Assembly (NCBI RefSeq): GCF_016909575.1
Contig: NZ_JAFBGA010000002.1
Span: forward strand, 186,001-250,000
Source: Streptomyces sp. HB132
GTDB taxonomy: Bacteria; Actinomycetota; Actinomycetes; Streptomycetales; Streptomycetaceae
DNA: 64,000 nt
Direction: 5' to 3'
Shown: positions 33,957 through 43,773 of the stretch, piece by piece
Layout: every line of letters starts with the position of its first letter
Position numbering within the stretch: position 1 is the stretch's first letter
The notes under the pieces: model-generated
Told to the model about the DNA's origin: nothing
The model's input: the letters and a program-made list of their open reading frames with translations, nothing else
The model's database searches: none
Program-made: the position numbers and the translations under genes

Positions 33957-35807
33957 ATGAGCGACACACAGAACGACGCGTCCGTACCGGAGCGGGAGCA
34001 GGAGCCGCCGCAGTGGGAGCAGCGTTTCCGCGCTGCAAGGGTGTCCCTGCCCGACTGGGCCGAGGACGCTCCCGACCGCGCGCTCTTCGTCTCCAACGCC
34101 ACCGGCACCTATGAGCTGTACGCCTGGGACCGGGTGACCGGCGGGCAGCGCCAGGTGACCGACCGGCCGAACGGGACGACCGACGGCGTGCTGACACCCG
34201 ACGGCGAGGCGATCTGGTGGTTCGCCGACACCGACGGCGACGAGTTCGGCGTGTGGATGCGGCAGCCTTTCGGCGGCGGTCCGGACGAGCCGGCCGCGCC
34301 CGGTCTGGAGGCCTCGTATCCGGCCGGACTCGCGATCGGCAGGGACGGCACAGCGGTGGTCGGACGCTCGACGGACGAGGACGGCACCACGGTGCACCTG
34401 GTGCGTGCCGGGGCGGAGCCGAGCGAGATCTACCGGCACCGGGAGTCCGCCGGGGTCGGCGACCTCTCCCACGACGGGACGCTGATCGCGCTGGAACACA
34501 CGGAGCACGGCGACGCGATGCACTCCGCACTGCGGGTGGTGCGCCCTGACGGTTCGACGGTCGCCGAGCTGGACGACACCGAGGGAGGCACCAAGGAGCT
34601 GGGCCTGTCGGTGCTGGCCTTCGCGCCAGTGGCCGGTGACACCCGGCTGCTGATCGGGCATCAGCGGCGCGGGCGGTGGGAGGCGATGATCTGGGACCCG
34701 GTTGCGGGGACGCAGACCGACCTGCCGATCGATCTGCCCGGTGACGTGGGAGCCGAATGGTATCCGGACGGATCCGCGCTGCTGATCGAGCACAGCTTCG
34801 AGGCACGCAGCGAGCTGTGGCGTTACGAGCCGGGCGCCGCCGGGCCGGTGCGGGTCGAGACCCCCTCCGGGACGGTGTCGGGTGCCACGGCCCGCCCTGA
34901 CGGCACGGTGGAGTATCTGTGGTCGTCCGCCGCCCAGCCGCCCGCTGTACGGTCCACGGCGGGCTCCGTCGTTCTCGACCCGCCGGGCGCGAAGGCTCCG
35001 GCCTCGGTGCCGGTGCGGGACGCCTGGGTGGACGGGCCGGGAGGGCGTATCCACGCACTGATTCAGACTCCGGCCACGGGTGACGGGCCGTTCCCCACGG
35101 TCTTCGAGATACACGGCGGGCCCACCTGGCACGACAGCGACGCCTTCGCATCGGGGCCCGCCGCGTGGGTGGACCACGGCTTCGCCGTCGTCCGCGTCAA
35201 CTACCGGGGCTCGACGGGCTACGGGCGAGCCTGGACGGACGCGCTCAAGCACCGGGTCGGGTTGATCGAGCTGGAGGACGTGGCGGCCGTCCGCGAGTGG
35301 GCGGTGAAGTCAGGGCTCGCCGATCCGGACCGGCTGGTGCTGTCCGGTGGGTCATGGGGCGGCTACCTGACCCTGCTCGGGCTCGGTACGCAGCCGGACG
35401 CCTGGGCCCTCGGACTGGCGGCGGTCCCGGTCGCCGACTACGTGACCGCCTATCACGACGAGATGGAAGCGCTGAAGGCGATGGACCGCACGCTGCTGGG
35501 CGGGACCCCGGAGGAGGTTCCCGAGCGCTTCGAGGCGTCCTCCCCGCTGACCTATGTGGACGCCGTGCGCGCTCCGGTCTACATCTCCGCCGGCGTCAAC
35601 GATCCACGCTGCCCGATCCGCCAGGTGGAGAACTACGTGGACCGCCTCACGGCCCGGGGCGCGGTCCACGAGGTCTACCGCTACGACGCGGGTCACGGCT
35701 CACTCGTCGTGGAGGAGCGGATCAAGCAGGTGCGACTGGAGCTGGACTTCGTGCTGCGGCACCTCGGGAGGTCGCAGGTCCGGGAAGACGAGGAAGGCCG
35801 CGGATAG
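33957..35807 (+). CDS. S9-family prolyl oligopeptidase-like serine peptidase
   Basis: A 616-residue cytosolic enzyme; ATG 33957 was chosen because the open frame upstream is not family-like. Residues 1-365 form a beta-propeller with WD-like blades (for example YAWDRVTGGQRQVTD, VWMRQPFGG). Residues 366-616 are the alpha/beta-hydrolase domain: nucleophile LSGGSWGGYLTLLGLG near 465, Asp in GVNDPRCPIRQVENY near 548, and His in YDAGHGSLVVEER near 579. It cleaves short peptides after proline or releases acyl-amino acids (S9C type). No signal peptide. Stands alone; SURF1 follows 91 nt downstream. Confidence 0.92.
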   Translation: MSDTQNDASVPEREQEPPQWEQRFRAARVSLPDWAEDAPDRALFVSNATGTYELYAWDRVTGGQRQVTDRPNGTTDGVLTPDGEAIWWFADTDGDEFGVWMRQPFGGGPDEPAAPGLEASYPAGLAIGRDGTAVVGRSTDEDGTTVHLVRAGAEPSEIYRHRESAGVGDLSHDGTLIALEHTEHGDAMHSALRVVRPDGSTVAELDDTEGGTKELGLSVLAFAPVAGDTRLLIGHQRRGRWEAMIWDPVAGTQTDLPIDLPGDVGAEWYPDGSALLIEHSFEARSELWRYEPGAAGPVRVETPSGTVSGATARPDGTVEYLWSSAAQPPAVRSTAGSVVLDPPGAKAPASVPVRDAWVDGPGGRIHALIQTPATGDGPFPTVFEIHGGPTWHDSDAFASGPAAWVDHGFAVVRVNYRGSTGYGRAWTDALKHRVGLIELEDVAAVREWAVKSGLADPDRLVLSGGSWGGYLTLLGLGTQPDAWALGLAAVPVADYVTAYHDEMEALKAMDRTLLGGTPEEVPERFEASSPLTYVDAVRAPVYISAGVNDPRCPIRQVENYVDRLTARGAVHEVYRYDAGHGSLVVEERIKQVRLELDFVLRHLGRSQVREDEEGRG

Positions 35808-35898
35808 GGGCGGGGCCGTAGAGGGCGACGGCATAAGGTCCGGATAAATGGTGCACCCCGCTCCGGGGGCCCGGAGCGGGGAACCGTACCGTGGAGGG

Positions 35899-36678
35899 GT
35901 GTACCGGTTCCTGCTGACCCCGCGGTGGTGGGGGATCAACCTCTTCGTCGTGCTGGCCATCCCCTTCTGCGTGTTCATGGGTACGTGGCAGCTCGGCCGT
36001 TTCGAGGACCGCGTGCAGTCGCACGAGGAGGCCGAGAAGCGCCCCGATCCCGGCACCCGCTCCCCGAAGCCGCTCGACGCCCTGCTCCCCGTGAGCACGG
36101 AGACGTCCGGCCGCCCTGCTGTGGCGACGGGTACGTACGCCGACCGGTTCCTGGTCCCCGGACGCGAGCTGGACGACCGTAGCGGCTTCTATGTGCTGGA
36201 CCTGCTGCGAACCGACAGCGGGAAGGCGCTGCCCGTCGTCCGGGGCTGGCTGGCCGGCTCACCGGGCAGCGCGAAGGTCCCTGCGGCACCGGCCGGCGAG
36301 GTCACGGTGACCGGCGATCTGCAGGCCTCCGAGAACAGCGGCACCAGCGGCGTCGACCTCAGTGGCGGGCTCCCCGAGGGCCAGCTCGGCATGATCAGCG
36401 CGGCGTCCCTCGTGAACCTCGTCCCGTACGACGTCTACGACGCCTGGGTGACCCTGCCCGAGCCGGAAGCGGGGGGCGCCGGCGGGGACATGAAGCCCGT
36501 GCCCGCGGCGGCGGCGCAGGGCAGCGGACTCGATCTGAAGGCCTTCCAGAACCTCGGCTACACCGGCGAGTGGTTCGTCTTCGGCGGCTTCGTGCTCTTC
36601 ATGTGGTTCCGGCTGGTGCGCCGCGAGGCGGAAGCCGCACGCGATGTGCAACTGGGCCTCGCGGCCGACGCCGACTGA
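35899..36678 (+). CDS. SURF1-family cytochrome oxidase assembly protein
   Basis: A 259-residue membrane protein. The GTG at 35899 follows a GTGGAGG ribosome site and starts at MYRFLLTPRWWGINLFVVLA, the usual SURF1 N-terminus, which is the first TM helix. The loop has GTWQLGRF after helix one, a periplasm-facing domain with GTYADRFLVPGRELDDRSGFY and PVVRGWLAG, and a second TM helix WFVFGGFVLFMWFRLVRRE at the C-terminus. SURF1 helps insert haem a into cytochrome c oxidase. Family assignment is firm. Confidence 0.93.
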   Translation: MYRFLLTPRWWGINLFVVLAIPFCVFMGTWQLGRFEDRVQSHEEAEKRPDPGTRSPKPLDALLPVSTETSGRPAVATGTYADRFLVPGRELDDRSGFYVLDLLRTDSGKALPVVRGWLAGSPGSAKVPAAPAGEVTVTGDLQASENSGTSGVDLSGGLPEGQLGMISAASLVNLVPYDVYDAWVTLPEPEAGGAGGDMKPVPAAAAQGSGLDLKAFQNLGYTGEWFVFGGFVLFMWFRLVRREAEAARDVQLGLAADAD

Positions 36679-37043
36679 CGGAGCCCCTCGGCGGACCGGC
36701 ACCGACCGGCACTGCGGCGCCCGGCCAGGCCGCGGATTCGGGCAGGTTGCTGACACGAGCGGGTCGCGGATCCGGGCAGGTTGCCGATACGGCAGGCCGC
36801 GGATCCGGGCAAGGCGGGGCGGGGCGGAGTCCGGACAGTGCGCCGATACGGGTGGGTCGCGGATTGGGGCGGGTCGCGGACCCGGCCAGGCCGCGGATTC
36901 GGGGCCGCCGGGCGGCCTGGCTGGCCGGGGCAGGGAGGACGGGGCACGCGGGACGTCCATCCTGCGCGGTCGGATCGCGCCCTACCGGATCCTGCACGGC
37001 CGATCCGGCCGCGACGTGCCACCGTCCGACCATCCGAATCCTG
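36679..37043. repeat. GC-rich intergenic stretch with degenerate direct repeats
   Basis: 365 nt with no supported gene. From about 36726 to 36905 it holds several copies of a unit centred on GG(C/T)CGCGGAT(T/C)CGGG, often followed by CAGGTTGC(T/C)GA(T/C)AC, spaced roughly 33 bp apart at first and then irregularly. Frames across it on the minus strand read RIRxLPxS-like repeats, which are a by-product of the DNA repeat. It lies between convergent genes. Purpose unknown. Confidence 0.7.
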
Positions 37044-38516
37044 CTAGGACGCGTTCAGTACGCCAGTGCGGTAGATCGTGCCCGCACACGCGTTGGCGAT
37101 CGTCGTCTGCGCGGTCGGCGCACCCGCCTCCGGGGTGTGCGTGACGGCGATGCTGCCGTCCGCAGGGCCCCCGTCGGCGCTGCCGAACTGCGCCGCGGTG
37201 TCCGTCGTCCCCGCGGTGGTACCCGCCGCCTCACCTCCGCCGCCGCCTCCGCCGCCGCCTCCGTCGCCGTCCGTGGGCGTCGGACTCGGCGAACCGCCGG
37301 TGGTCGGGCAGGTGTCCGACGGCACCCAGGCGAAGCGCACCTCGTAGGTCATCGTCGGTTTCAGGACCACGGTCCCGGGCTCCAGCGACGGGTCGGGCAG
37401 ACCGGTCGCGGGGTCTCCCGCGACGTGCTGCACCACAGTGATCTTGAGCGGGTCGGCGGCGCCCGCCGCCTGGAAGCCGACCGTGCCGTTGTTGGTCACC
37501 GAGCAGGCGGCGCCGGAGACATTGGCGATCCTGAAGGTCCCGTACACGGTGCCGTCCGCGCCGGCCGCGCCCGCGTCGGCGGAGGCGACCCCGAGCTGGC
37601 CGGGGTCACAGGTCGTGGTGGCGGTCAGGTCGGAGCCCGGAGGGTCGTCGAGGCCCGCGGCCCCGCTCCTCTCGGCGCCCGGGCCCGATCCCCGCGACGG
37701 AGCGGTGGAGTCGCCGGTATCGCCCTCGGCACCCTCGGTCCGGCGGTCGGCGGGACCTGCCGTCTTCCCGCCGTCGGCCTCCGAGCCCGCGTCCTGCCCA
37801 CTGCCTCCCTGGGCCTGCTCGCCATGGCCGGCTATGGCGGGGTTGGCGGTGACCGAGCCGTCCGAACTCGCCACGTGCACGAAGGCCGGAACCGCCGTCC
37901 CGATCAGCAGTGCCGCTGCCGCGGCACCCACCACGCCCTGCCTCCGCCGGGCGCGACGGGCGGGCACCGCGCGGTGCAGATGACTGAGGGTGCCGTCGGA
38001 GGGCTCGAGGCCCTCGACAGCGCCCTGCAGCATGCGGCGCAGCGCGGCCTCGTCCATGCCCTCGCTCTCGCCCCCGGTGCGGCCGGAGGCTCCCAGGTCT
38101 CCCCCGGAAGCTCCGTCGCCACCGCCGCGGAAGAGTTCGGTCAGCGTGCCGCCACCGCCGGCCCAGACCTCATGACCGCCCGTGTCACGGCCACCCTGGT
38201 CAGGTGCGCCCACCTCAGGACGGTCCGAGTCCGCTCCCCCGGCCTCGGATCCTGGGGACACGCGTCCCGACTCGGCAGGCCCCGAGGCCGCTGACTCCGA
38301 CGCGGCGGGTCCCGAGACGGCCTCCGCCCCGTCGACCGCGCCCCGGTCCCGGCCTTGGTCCCGGTCCCGGTCGTGGCCTTGGTCCTGGCCTTGCCCCAGG
38401 TCCTGCTTCCGTTCACCGTCCTGCTCCGGATCGGTGTGCGGGATGTTCTCCGGCCCGTCGTTCACAGTTCCATTTCCAGTCCGGTCATCGTCGTGCCTGT
38501 TCTCGGGCCCGCTCAT
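37044..38516 (-). CDS. Single-TM protein coupled to a SigE-family sigma factor
   Basis: A 490-residue protein overlapping the sigma gene by ATGA (start 38516). The N-terminal 180 residues are low-complexity and rich in D, G, Q and E (for example DQGHDRDRDQGRDRG). A helix RRMLQGAVEGLEPSDGTLSHL comes before a TM helix GVVGAAAAALLIGTAVPAF near residue 205. The outer part is a Gly/Ser/Thr/Pro-rich linker and a domain with two Cys pairs and the pattern GTFRIANVSGAACSVTNNGT and FAWVPSDTC, ending in a poly-Gly stretch. This is the typical partner next to such a sigma factor and may act as an anti-sigma or surface sensor. Function unknown; a genuine anti-sigma zinc motif is not visible. Confidence 0.75.
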   Translation of the reverse strand: MSGPENRHDDDRTGNGTVNDGPENIPHTDPEQDGERKQDLGQGQDQGHDRDRDQGRDRGAVDGAEAVSGPAASESAASGPAESGRVSPGSEAGGADSDRPEVGAPDQGGRDTGGHEVWAGGGGTLTELFRGGGDGASGGDLGASGRTGGESEGMDEAALRRMLQGAVEGLEPSDGTLSHLHRAVPARRARRRQGVVGAAAAALLIGTAVPAFVHVASSDGSVTANPAIAGHGEQAQGGSGQDAGSEADGGKTAGPADRRTEGAEGDTGDSTAPSRGSGPGAERSGAAGLDDPPGSDLTATTTCDPGQLGVASADAGAAGADGTVYGTFRIANVSGAACSVTNNGTVGFQAAGAADPLKITVVQHVAGDPATGLPDPSLEPGTVVLKPTMTYEVRFAWVPSDTCPTTGGSPSPTPTDGDGGGGGGGGGGEAAGTTAGTTDTAAQFGSADGGPADGSIAVTHTPEAGAPTAQTTIANACAGTIYRTGVLNAS

Positions 38517-39175
38517 GCCTGCGCCTCCATCACGACACGCAGTGCCGCGATGCCCCGGGAGCCGTACGCCTTCACCGAACCGAGCGATATCCCCAGCGTC
38601 TCCGCGACCTGGGCCTCCGTCATGTCCGAGAAGTAGCGCAGCACCAGCACCTCGCGCTGGCGGCGCTGCAGCCCTTTCATCGCCTTGATCAGCGCGTCCC
38701 GCTCCAGCTGGTCGTACGCGCCCTCCTCCGCGCTCGCCATGTCCGGCATCGGCTTGGAGAGGAGCTTCATCCCGAGGATGCGCCGACGCAGCGCGGATCG
38801 GGAGAGGTTGACCACCGTCTGGCGGAGATACGCGAGCGTCTTCTCCCGATCGCGCACCCGGTTCCGTGCCGAGTGCACCCGGATGAATGCCTCCTGCACC
38901 ACGTCCTCGCAGGACGCGGTGTCGTCCAGCAGGAGCGCGGCGAGACCCAGCAGCGAGCGGTAGTGAGCTCGATAGGTCTCGGTGAGATGGTCGACCGTCG
39001 TTCCTGCCGCCACCGCCTCCTCAGCGCCCTCGCGCTGCGAAGGCAGCCGGGTGGACCGAGCAGCGGGCATGGGCGCAATCACCGGCATACCGCCGGCTGC
39101 GCGGGGCCGCCGGAGCGGGCGCACCGAAGCGCCCCGCAACGGGCCCACCACTGTGATGTCGAGAACCTCTGCCAC
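38513..39175 (-). CDS. SigE-family (ECF, SACE_1784-like) RNA polymerase sigma factor
   Basis: A 220-residue protein with GTG start at 39175; ATG 39088 is an alternative because the first 29 residues are not conserved-looking. Region 2: FAEFVRA-type helix reads HLTETYRAHYRSLLGLAALL, then VVQEAFIRVHSARNRVRD. Region 4: RQREVLVLRYFSDMTEAQVA and LGISLGSVKAYGSRGIAALR. The order and the overlap with the membrane protein imply coupled translation and regulation of the sigma factor by it. A promoter recognised by itself is not obvious upstream. Confidence 0.88.
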   Translation of the reverse strand: MAEVLDITVVGPLRGASVRPLRRPRAAGGMPVIAPMPAARSTRLPSQREGAEEAVAAGTTVDHLTETYRAHYRSLLGLAALLLDDTASCEDVVQEAFIRVHSARNRVRDREKTLAYLRQTVVNLSRSALRRRILGMKLLSKPMPDMASAEEGAYDQLERDALIKAMKGLQRRQREVLVLRYFSDMTEAQVAETLGISLGSVKAYGSRGIAALRVVMEAQA

Positions 39176-39447
39176 GCCAGTTGGACACGCTTCCCCCCGT
39201 CAGGGTTGTACGCGAACGGCACCGCGTTCGATGCTGTGCGACATGCCCTCATTCGTACCTGCTCTTCCCCAAATGCCCTGAAAACACATCCCGCCACGCA
39301 AGAAGTGACAACATAGACGCGTCGCATCCGCCCAGCGGTTGCGGAGGGCCAGGAGATCATCGTCGGATATGACAACGCCCCAGCTCAAGGTGTTCAGACG
39401 GGCAAGTTACCCACAGGGCGTACACAGATCCTACAAAACAGGTTCGA
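39176..39447. other. Gap between sigma factor and asd
   Basis: 272 nt, no gene supported. Contains the sigma factor promoter and a TTACCCACAGG at 39407-39417 resembling those at 33877-33918. No terminator hairpin clearly stands out after the asd stop. Confidence 0.3.
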
Positions 39448-40512
39448 TCAGGTACGAGGAAATTCCCCGGCCACCGACTCCGCGATCTGGGCCACGTTGA
39501 GGGCCGCGCCTTTTCGGAGATTGTCGGCGCAGATGAACATCTCGACGGCACGTGGATCATCCATCGACTGCCGCACCCGGCCGACCCACGCCGGATCGGT
39601 GCCCACGACGTCGGACGGGGTGGGGAAGTCCCCGGCGGCCGGACTGTCGAAGAGGACCACCCCGGGCGCCGTCGCCAGGACCTCGTGCGCCCGCTCCACG
39701 GAGACCTCGTTCTCGAAACGGGCGTGCACGGACATCGAGTGCGCCGCGACGACCGGGACGTACACGCAGGTCGCGGTCACCTTCAGACCCGGCAGGCCCA
39801 GGACCTTCCGGCACTCGCCGCGGATCGCCAGTTCCTCGGACGACCAGCCGTCCCCGGCGTCGGTCCCGGCCCAGGGCACCACGTTCAGTGCCACCGGGGC
39901 GGCGAAAGGGTTCCTGTCCCCGTCGCCCATCGCCCTCCGTACGTCCCCGGGGCGGGTGCCCAGCTCCGTACCCGCCACCAGGGCGAGCTGCTCGCGGAGC
40001 ACGGCGACACCGTCCCGGCCCTCACCGCTCACCGCCTGGTAGGACGAGACGATCAGCTCCCGCAGCCCGAACTCGGCGTGCAGCGCACCGACGGCGACGA
40101 TCAGCGACAGTGTCGTGCAGTTCGGGGACGCGACGATGCCGCGCGGTCTCACCCGCGCGGCATGGAGATTGATCTCGGGAACGACCAGGGGAACGTCGTC
40201 GTCCAGCCTGAAGGCCGCCGAGTCGTCCACGACCACGGCGCCCCGGGCCGCGGCGACCGGTCCCCACTGGGCGGACACCTCGTCCGACGCCAGGAACAGG
40301 GCCACGTCCACCCCGTCGAACACGTCCTCGGAGAGCGGGAGGACCTCTGTCTCCTCACCACGTACGACCAGCTGGGCACCGGCCGCCCGCGGGGAGGCGA
40401 TCAGTCTGACCTCGCCCCAGATGTCCGCATGCTCCGAAAGGATCTGGAGCATGACGCCGCCGATCACCCCGGTCGCACCCACGACCGCGAGCGAGGGGCG
40501 GCGTCCCGTCAT
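39448..40512 (-). CDS. asd: Aspartate-semialdehyde dehydrogenase
   Basis: A 354-residue enzyme that reduces beta-aspartyl phosphate to aspartate semialdehyde with NADPH, second step towards Lys, Thr, Met and diaminopimelate. N-terminal Rossmann loop [16 protein letters not shown], the active cysteine in [20 protein letters not shown] near residue 133, and the substrate-binding region around [15 protein letters not shown] and [11 protein letters not shown]. The ATG at 40512 overlaps the ask stop, so ask-asd form a coupled operon. All catalytic residues appear present. Confidence 0.95.
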   Translation of the reverse strand: MTGRRPSLAVVGATGVIGGVMLQILSEHADIWGEVRLIASPRAAGAQLVVRGEETEVLPLSEDVFDGVDVALFLASDEVSAQWGPVAAARGAVVVDDSAAFRLDDDVPLVVPEINLHAARVRPRGIVASPNCTTLSLIVAVGALHAEFGLRELIVSSYQAVSGEGRDGVAVLREQLALVAGTELGTRPGDVRRAMGDGDRNPFAAPVALNVVPWAGTDAGDGWSSEELAIRGECRKVLGLPGLKVTATCVYVPVVAAHSMSVHARFENEVSVERAHEVLATAPGVVLFDSPAAGDFPTPSDVVGTDPAWVGRVRQSMDDPRAVEMFICADNLRKGAALNVAQIAESVAGEFPRT

Positions 40513-41030
40513 CGGCCGGTGCCTCCGTAGACGACCGCCTCGTCGGAGTCGCTGTCGAGACCGAAGGCGGTGTGCACGGCGCGCACGGCCTCGTTGACGT
40601 CGTCGACACGGGTGACCACCGAGATGCGGATCTCGGACGTCGAGATCAGCTCGATGTTCACGCCGACGTCGGACAGCGCCTCGAAGAAGCCCGCGGTGAC
40701 CCCGGGGTTGGTCTTCATGCCCGCGCCGACGAGGGAGATCTTCGCGATCTGGTCGTCGTAGCGCAGCGACTCGAACCCTATGCCGGCGCGGCTGCGCTCC
40801 AGGGCGTCGATGGCCTTGCGGCCCTCGGCCTTGGGCAGGGTGAAGGTGATGTCCGTGAGACCGGTCGAGGCGGCTGAGACGTTCTGCACCACCATGTCCA
40901 TGTTGATCTCGGCATCGGCGATGGCGCGGAAGATCGCTGCGGCCTCGCCCGGCTTGTCGGGGACACCGACGACCGTGACCTTGGCCTCGGAGACGTCGTG
41001 GGCGACTCCGGAGATGATGGCGTGCTCCAC
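40509..41030 (-). other. Internal translation start for aspartokinase beta subunit
   Basis: An in-frame GTG at 41028-41030 ([11 protein letters not shown]) follows AAGGGG about 8 nt upstream and would give a 173-residue ACT-domain polypeptide. The position matches the beta start of Corynebacterium and Bacillus-type aspartokinases, which are alpha2beta2 enzymes. Inferred from sequence. Confidence 0.6.
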
Positions 41031-41780
41031 CTGCTGGTCCCCTTGCGGCTCGTTGCTGACCCAGGTGCCGCGCAGTCCGGAGAAGGACGAGCGGACGTGG
41101 ATCGGGATGTTGTAACGGCGTGCGTACTCGACGCAGCGGTGCAGCAGCACCTTGGAGCCGGACGCCGCCAGCTCCAGCATGTCCTCGAAGGAGATCCAGT
41201 CGATCTTCCGGGCCTTCTTCACGACCCGGGGGTCGGCGGTGAAGACACCGTCCACATCGGTGTAGATCTCACAGACCTCCGCGTCCAGCGCGGCGGCCAG
41301 TGCGACGGCGGTCGTGTCGGAGCCGCCACGCCCGAGGGTCGTGATGTTCTTGCCCTCCTGGCTCACACCCTGGAACCCGGCGACGATGGCGATGTTGCCC
41401 TCGTCGATCGAGGTCCGGATGCGCCCGGGCGTGACATCGATGATGCGCGCTTTGTTGTGGACCGAGTCGGTGATGACACCGGCCTGGCTTCCCGTGAACG
41501 ACTGGGCCTCGTGGCCCAGGTTTTTGATCGCCATCGCCAGCAGGGCCATGGAGATCCGCTCTCCGGCGGTCAGCAGCATGTCGAACTCACGCCCGGCAGG
41601 CATCGGGGATACCTGCTCGGCGAGATCGATCAACTCGTCCGTCGTGTCGCCCATCGCGGACACCACGACAACCACCTGGTTGCCGTTCTTCTTGGCGTCG
41701 ACGACTCGCTTGGCAACACGCTTGATGCCTTCGGCATCGGCTACGGAGGAGCCTCCGTACTTCTGCACGACAAGGCCCAC
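40509..41780 (-). CDS. ask: Aspartokinase (alpha subunit and overlapping beta)
   Basis: A 423-residue class I aspartokinase. The kinase domain starts [21 protein letters not shown], with [17 protein letters not shown] and the [12 protein letters not shown] segment. [16 protein letters not shown] and [15 protein letters not shown] complete the nucleotide and substrate sites. The C-terminal ACT domain pair (about residues 260-420) binds Lys/Thr for feedback control. It phosphorylates aspartate. An internal start makes the beta subunit (separate entry). First gene of the ask-asd operon. Gene and family are certain. Confidence 0.96.
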   Translation of the reverse strand: MGLVVQKYGGSSVADAEGIKRVAKRVVDAKKNGNQVVVVVSAMGDTTDELIDLAEQVSPMPAGREFDMLLTAGERISMALLAMAIKNLGHEAQSFTGSQAGVITDSVHNKARIIDVTPGRIRTSIDEGNIAIVAGFQGVSQEGKNITTLGRGGSDTTAVALAAALDAEVCEIYTDVDGVFTADPRVVKKARKIDWISFEDMLELAASGSKVLLHRCVEYARRYNIPIHVRSSFSGLRGTWVSNEPQGDQQVEHAIISGVAHDVSEAKVTVVGVPDKPGEAAAIFRAIADAEINMDMVVQNVSAASTGLTDITFTLPKAEGRKAIDALERSRAGIGFESLRYDDQIAKISLVGAGMKTNPGVTAGFFEALSDVGVNIELISTSEIRISVVTRVDDVNEAVRAVHTAFGLDSDSDEAVVYGGTGR

Positions 41781-42033
41781 GTGCGCTCCTCGCTCAATAA
41801 TGGTGCGGTCGGCTCAGTTTAACGAGCAGCCCGGAATCGACCTGTCGGTACCGGATGGTGAGATGTCCCGCCCACCACCTGGTACGTAGGCCGTCCCGAA
41901 CTGCTCGTACGAAGCTGCTGCCCGGATCCCCTCACGGCACGCCTCTTTGTGTCCCAGGACACAGCGGGCACGGCGGGTCCGCAGCGGTCACCGGAAGCTC
42001 GGCGGGCACGGCCCGCACACCCCGGGGGGCGAG
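41781..42033. other. Gap upstream of ask
   Basis: 253 nt holding the ask promoter and the 3' flank of the DUF5063 gene. No gene, and no riboswitch-like structure was recognised. Confidence 0.3.
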
Positions 42034-42693
42034 CTACAGGACCGGCCGCAGACCCAGCGGTCCCGCGATCTCCTCGGCCATCACACGCCCCGCCTCCTCG
42101 GCCAGGTCGCCGTCACCGGGGTCCTGGTCCGTGTCCAGGCCGTCGAGCTCCTGGAGCGGCTGGTTCAGCCGGATGTGGGCGATCAGCGACTGGAGCGCGC
42201 GCAGGGCCGCCGAGGCGGTGGAGCCCCAGTTGGAGAAGTACGAGAACTGCCACCACCACATGGCCTCCGCCGTGCGGTCCGCCTCGTAGTGCGCGAGGCC
42301 GTGGCCCAGGTCCGTGACCAGGTCGGCCAGGTCGTCGGAGATGCGGTGGGGCACGGGGGGCTTGCGGGGCTCGTACGGGTCGAAGACCTCGGAGTAGACG
42401 TCGATGGGCTCCAGGAGCTCCGCGAAGCGCTCGCGCAGCCCGTCGGCGTCCGGTTCGGCGCCCAGGTCCGGTTCGTAGCGCTCGTCCGGGAGGATGTCCT
42501 CGTAGGCACCGAGTCTCCCGCCGGCCAGCAGGAGCTGGGAGACCTGGAGCAGCAGGACCGGGACGGCCTCTTCGGGCTCATCGGCCTTGGACACCTCGGT
42601 GACCGCGACGATGAACGTCTTGATCTGATCCGCGATCTGGACGGCGAAATCGTCCGGATCCTGCGTGACGGAGTTCAGCGTGGCGTCAGACAT
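42034..42693 (-). CDS. DUF5063 protein
   Basis: A 219-residue acidic cytosolic protein. ATG 42693 follows AGGGGACCTC-type spacing less well than its neighbours but gives MSDATLNSVTQDPDDFAVQI, the usual start. Conserved segments: ADQIKTFIVAVTEVSKAD, RLGAYEDILPDERYEPD, YEPRKPPVPHRISDDLADL and MWWWQFSYFSNWGSTASAAL. DUF5063 is conserved in Streptomyces between recR and ask, but has no known activity. Mostly helical, no catalytic motif. Probably cotranscribed with recR 83 nt upstream. Confidence 0.88.
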   Translation of the reverse strand: MSDATLNSVTQDPDDFAVQIADQIKTFIVAVTEVSKADEPEEAVPVLLLQVSQLLLAGGRLGAYEDILPDERYEPDLGAEPDADGLRERFAELLEPIDVYSEVFDPYEPRKPPVPHRISDDLADLVTDLGHGLAHYEADRTAEAMWWWQFSYFSNWGSTASAALRALQSLIAHIRLNQPLQELDGLDTDQDPGDGDLAEEAGRVMAEEIAGPLGLRPVL

Positions 42694-42776
42694 CGAGGGG
42701 ACCTCCCGTGGGCACGGTCGCGAGCGGTGGGTAGAACATATCGCCGCCCCATATAAAGCCGCAGTCAGGCGCCGGG

Positions 42777-43376
42777 TCACACATCGAGAAGGCGCCTCCC
42801 CTCGAACGCGCGCCCGAGGGTGACCTCGTCCGCGTACTCCAGGTCGCCGCCGACGGGCAGTCCGCTGGCCAGCCGCGTGACCCGCAGGCCCATCGGCTTG
42901 ACCATCCGGGCGAGGTAGGTCGCCGTGGCCTCGCCCTCGAGATTGGGGTCGGTCGCCAGGATCAGCTCCGTGATGGAACCGTCCGCGAGCCGGGCCAGCA
43001 GCTCCCGGATGCGCAGGTCGTCGGGGCCGACGCCCTCGATCGGGCTGATCGCGCCGCCGAGCACGTGGTAGCGCCCCCGGAACTCACGGGTCCGCTCGAT
43101 CGCGACGACATCCTTGGGCTCCTCGACCACACAGATCACCGTGCGGTCGCGCCGGGCGTCACGGCAGATGCCGCACTGCTCCTGCTGGGCGACGTTGCCG
43201 CAGATCTCGCAGAAGCGGACCTTGTCCTTGACCTCCAGGAGGGCATGGGCCAGACGGCGTACGTCGGTGGGCTCGGCCTGCAGGATGTGGAAGGCGATCC
43301 GCTGCGCGCTCTTGGGACCGACGCCCGGCAGCCTGCCCAGCTCGTCGATCAGCTCCTGAACCACGCCTTCGTACAA
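42777..43376 (-). CDS. recR: Recombination mediator RecR
   Basis: A 199-residue protein. The TTG at 43376 was chosen: it gives [20 protein letters not shown] (the standard start) and has GGAGAGG 8 nt upstream; the frame runs further but that part is not conserved. HhH motif [15 protein letters not shown] near residue 17, zinc finger [16 protein letters not shown] near 57, and Toprim segment [18 protein letters not shown] to [19 protein letters not shown] near 140. Helps RecO load RecA on SSB-coated gaps. Member of the ybaB-recR unit. Confidence 0.95.
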   Translation of the reverse strand: MYEGVVQELIDELGRLPGVGPKSAQRIAFHILQAEPTDVRRLAHALLEVKDKVRFCEICGNVAQQEQCGICRDARRDRTVICVVEEPKDVVAIERTREFRGRYHVLGGAISPIEGVGPDDLRIRELLARLADGSITELILATDPNLEGEATATYLARMVKPMGLRVTRLASGLPVGGDLEYADEVTLGRAFEGRRLLDV

Positions 43377-43437
43377 CGGAACGCCTCTCCTTCTTCCTGC
43401 TCGCACCGTATCCGGTACGCCCGGGTAGCCACAGGGG

Positions 43438-43773
43438 TCAGAACGGGAGACCGGGCATGCCGCCCAGGCCCTGGGCCAGCGGGCCGAGCTTCTCCTGCTG
43501 GAGCGCCTGCGCGTTCTCGTTCGCCGCCTGGACCGCCGCGACCACGAGGTCGGCGAGCGTCTCGGTGTCCTCCGGGTCCACCGCGCCCGGGTCGATCACC
43601 AGGCCACGGAGCTCGCCGGACCCGGTCACGGTGGCCTTCACGAGACCACCGCCCGCCTGTCCCTCGACCTCTGTCCTGGCAAGCTCCTCCTGGGCCACGG
43701 CAAGATCCTGCTGCATCTTCTGGGCCTGCTGGAGCAGCTGCTGCATGTTGGGCTGGCCACCACCGGGAATCAC
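43438..43773 (-). CDS. YbaB/EbfC nucleoid-associated protein
   Basis: A 111-residue protein. GTG 43773 with AGGAG 5-6 nt upstream gives [20 protein letters not shown]. Marks: [61 protein letters not shown], ending GGMPGLPF. Binds DNA as a dimer with tweezer-like shape. It lies 61 nt upstream of recR, the usual arrangement. Confidence 0.93.
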   Translation of the reverse strand: MIPGGGQPNMQQLLQQAQKMQQDLAVAQEELARTEVEGQAGGGLVKATVTGSGELRGLVIDPGAVDPEDTETLADLVVAAVQAANENAQALQQEKLGPLAQGLGGMPGLPF

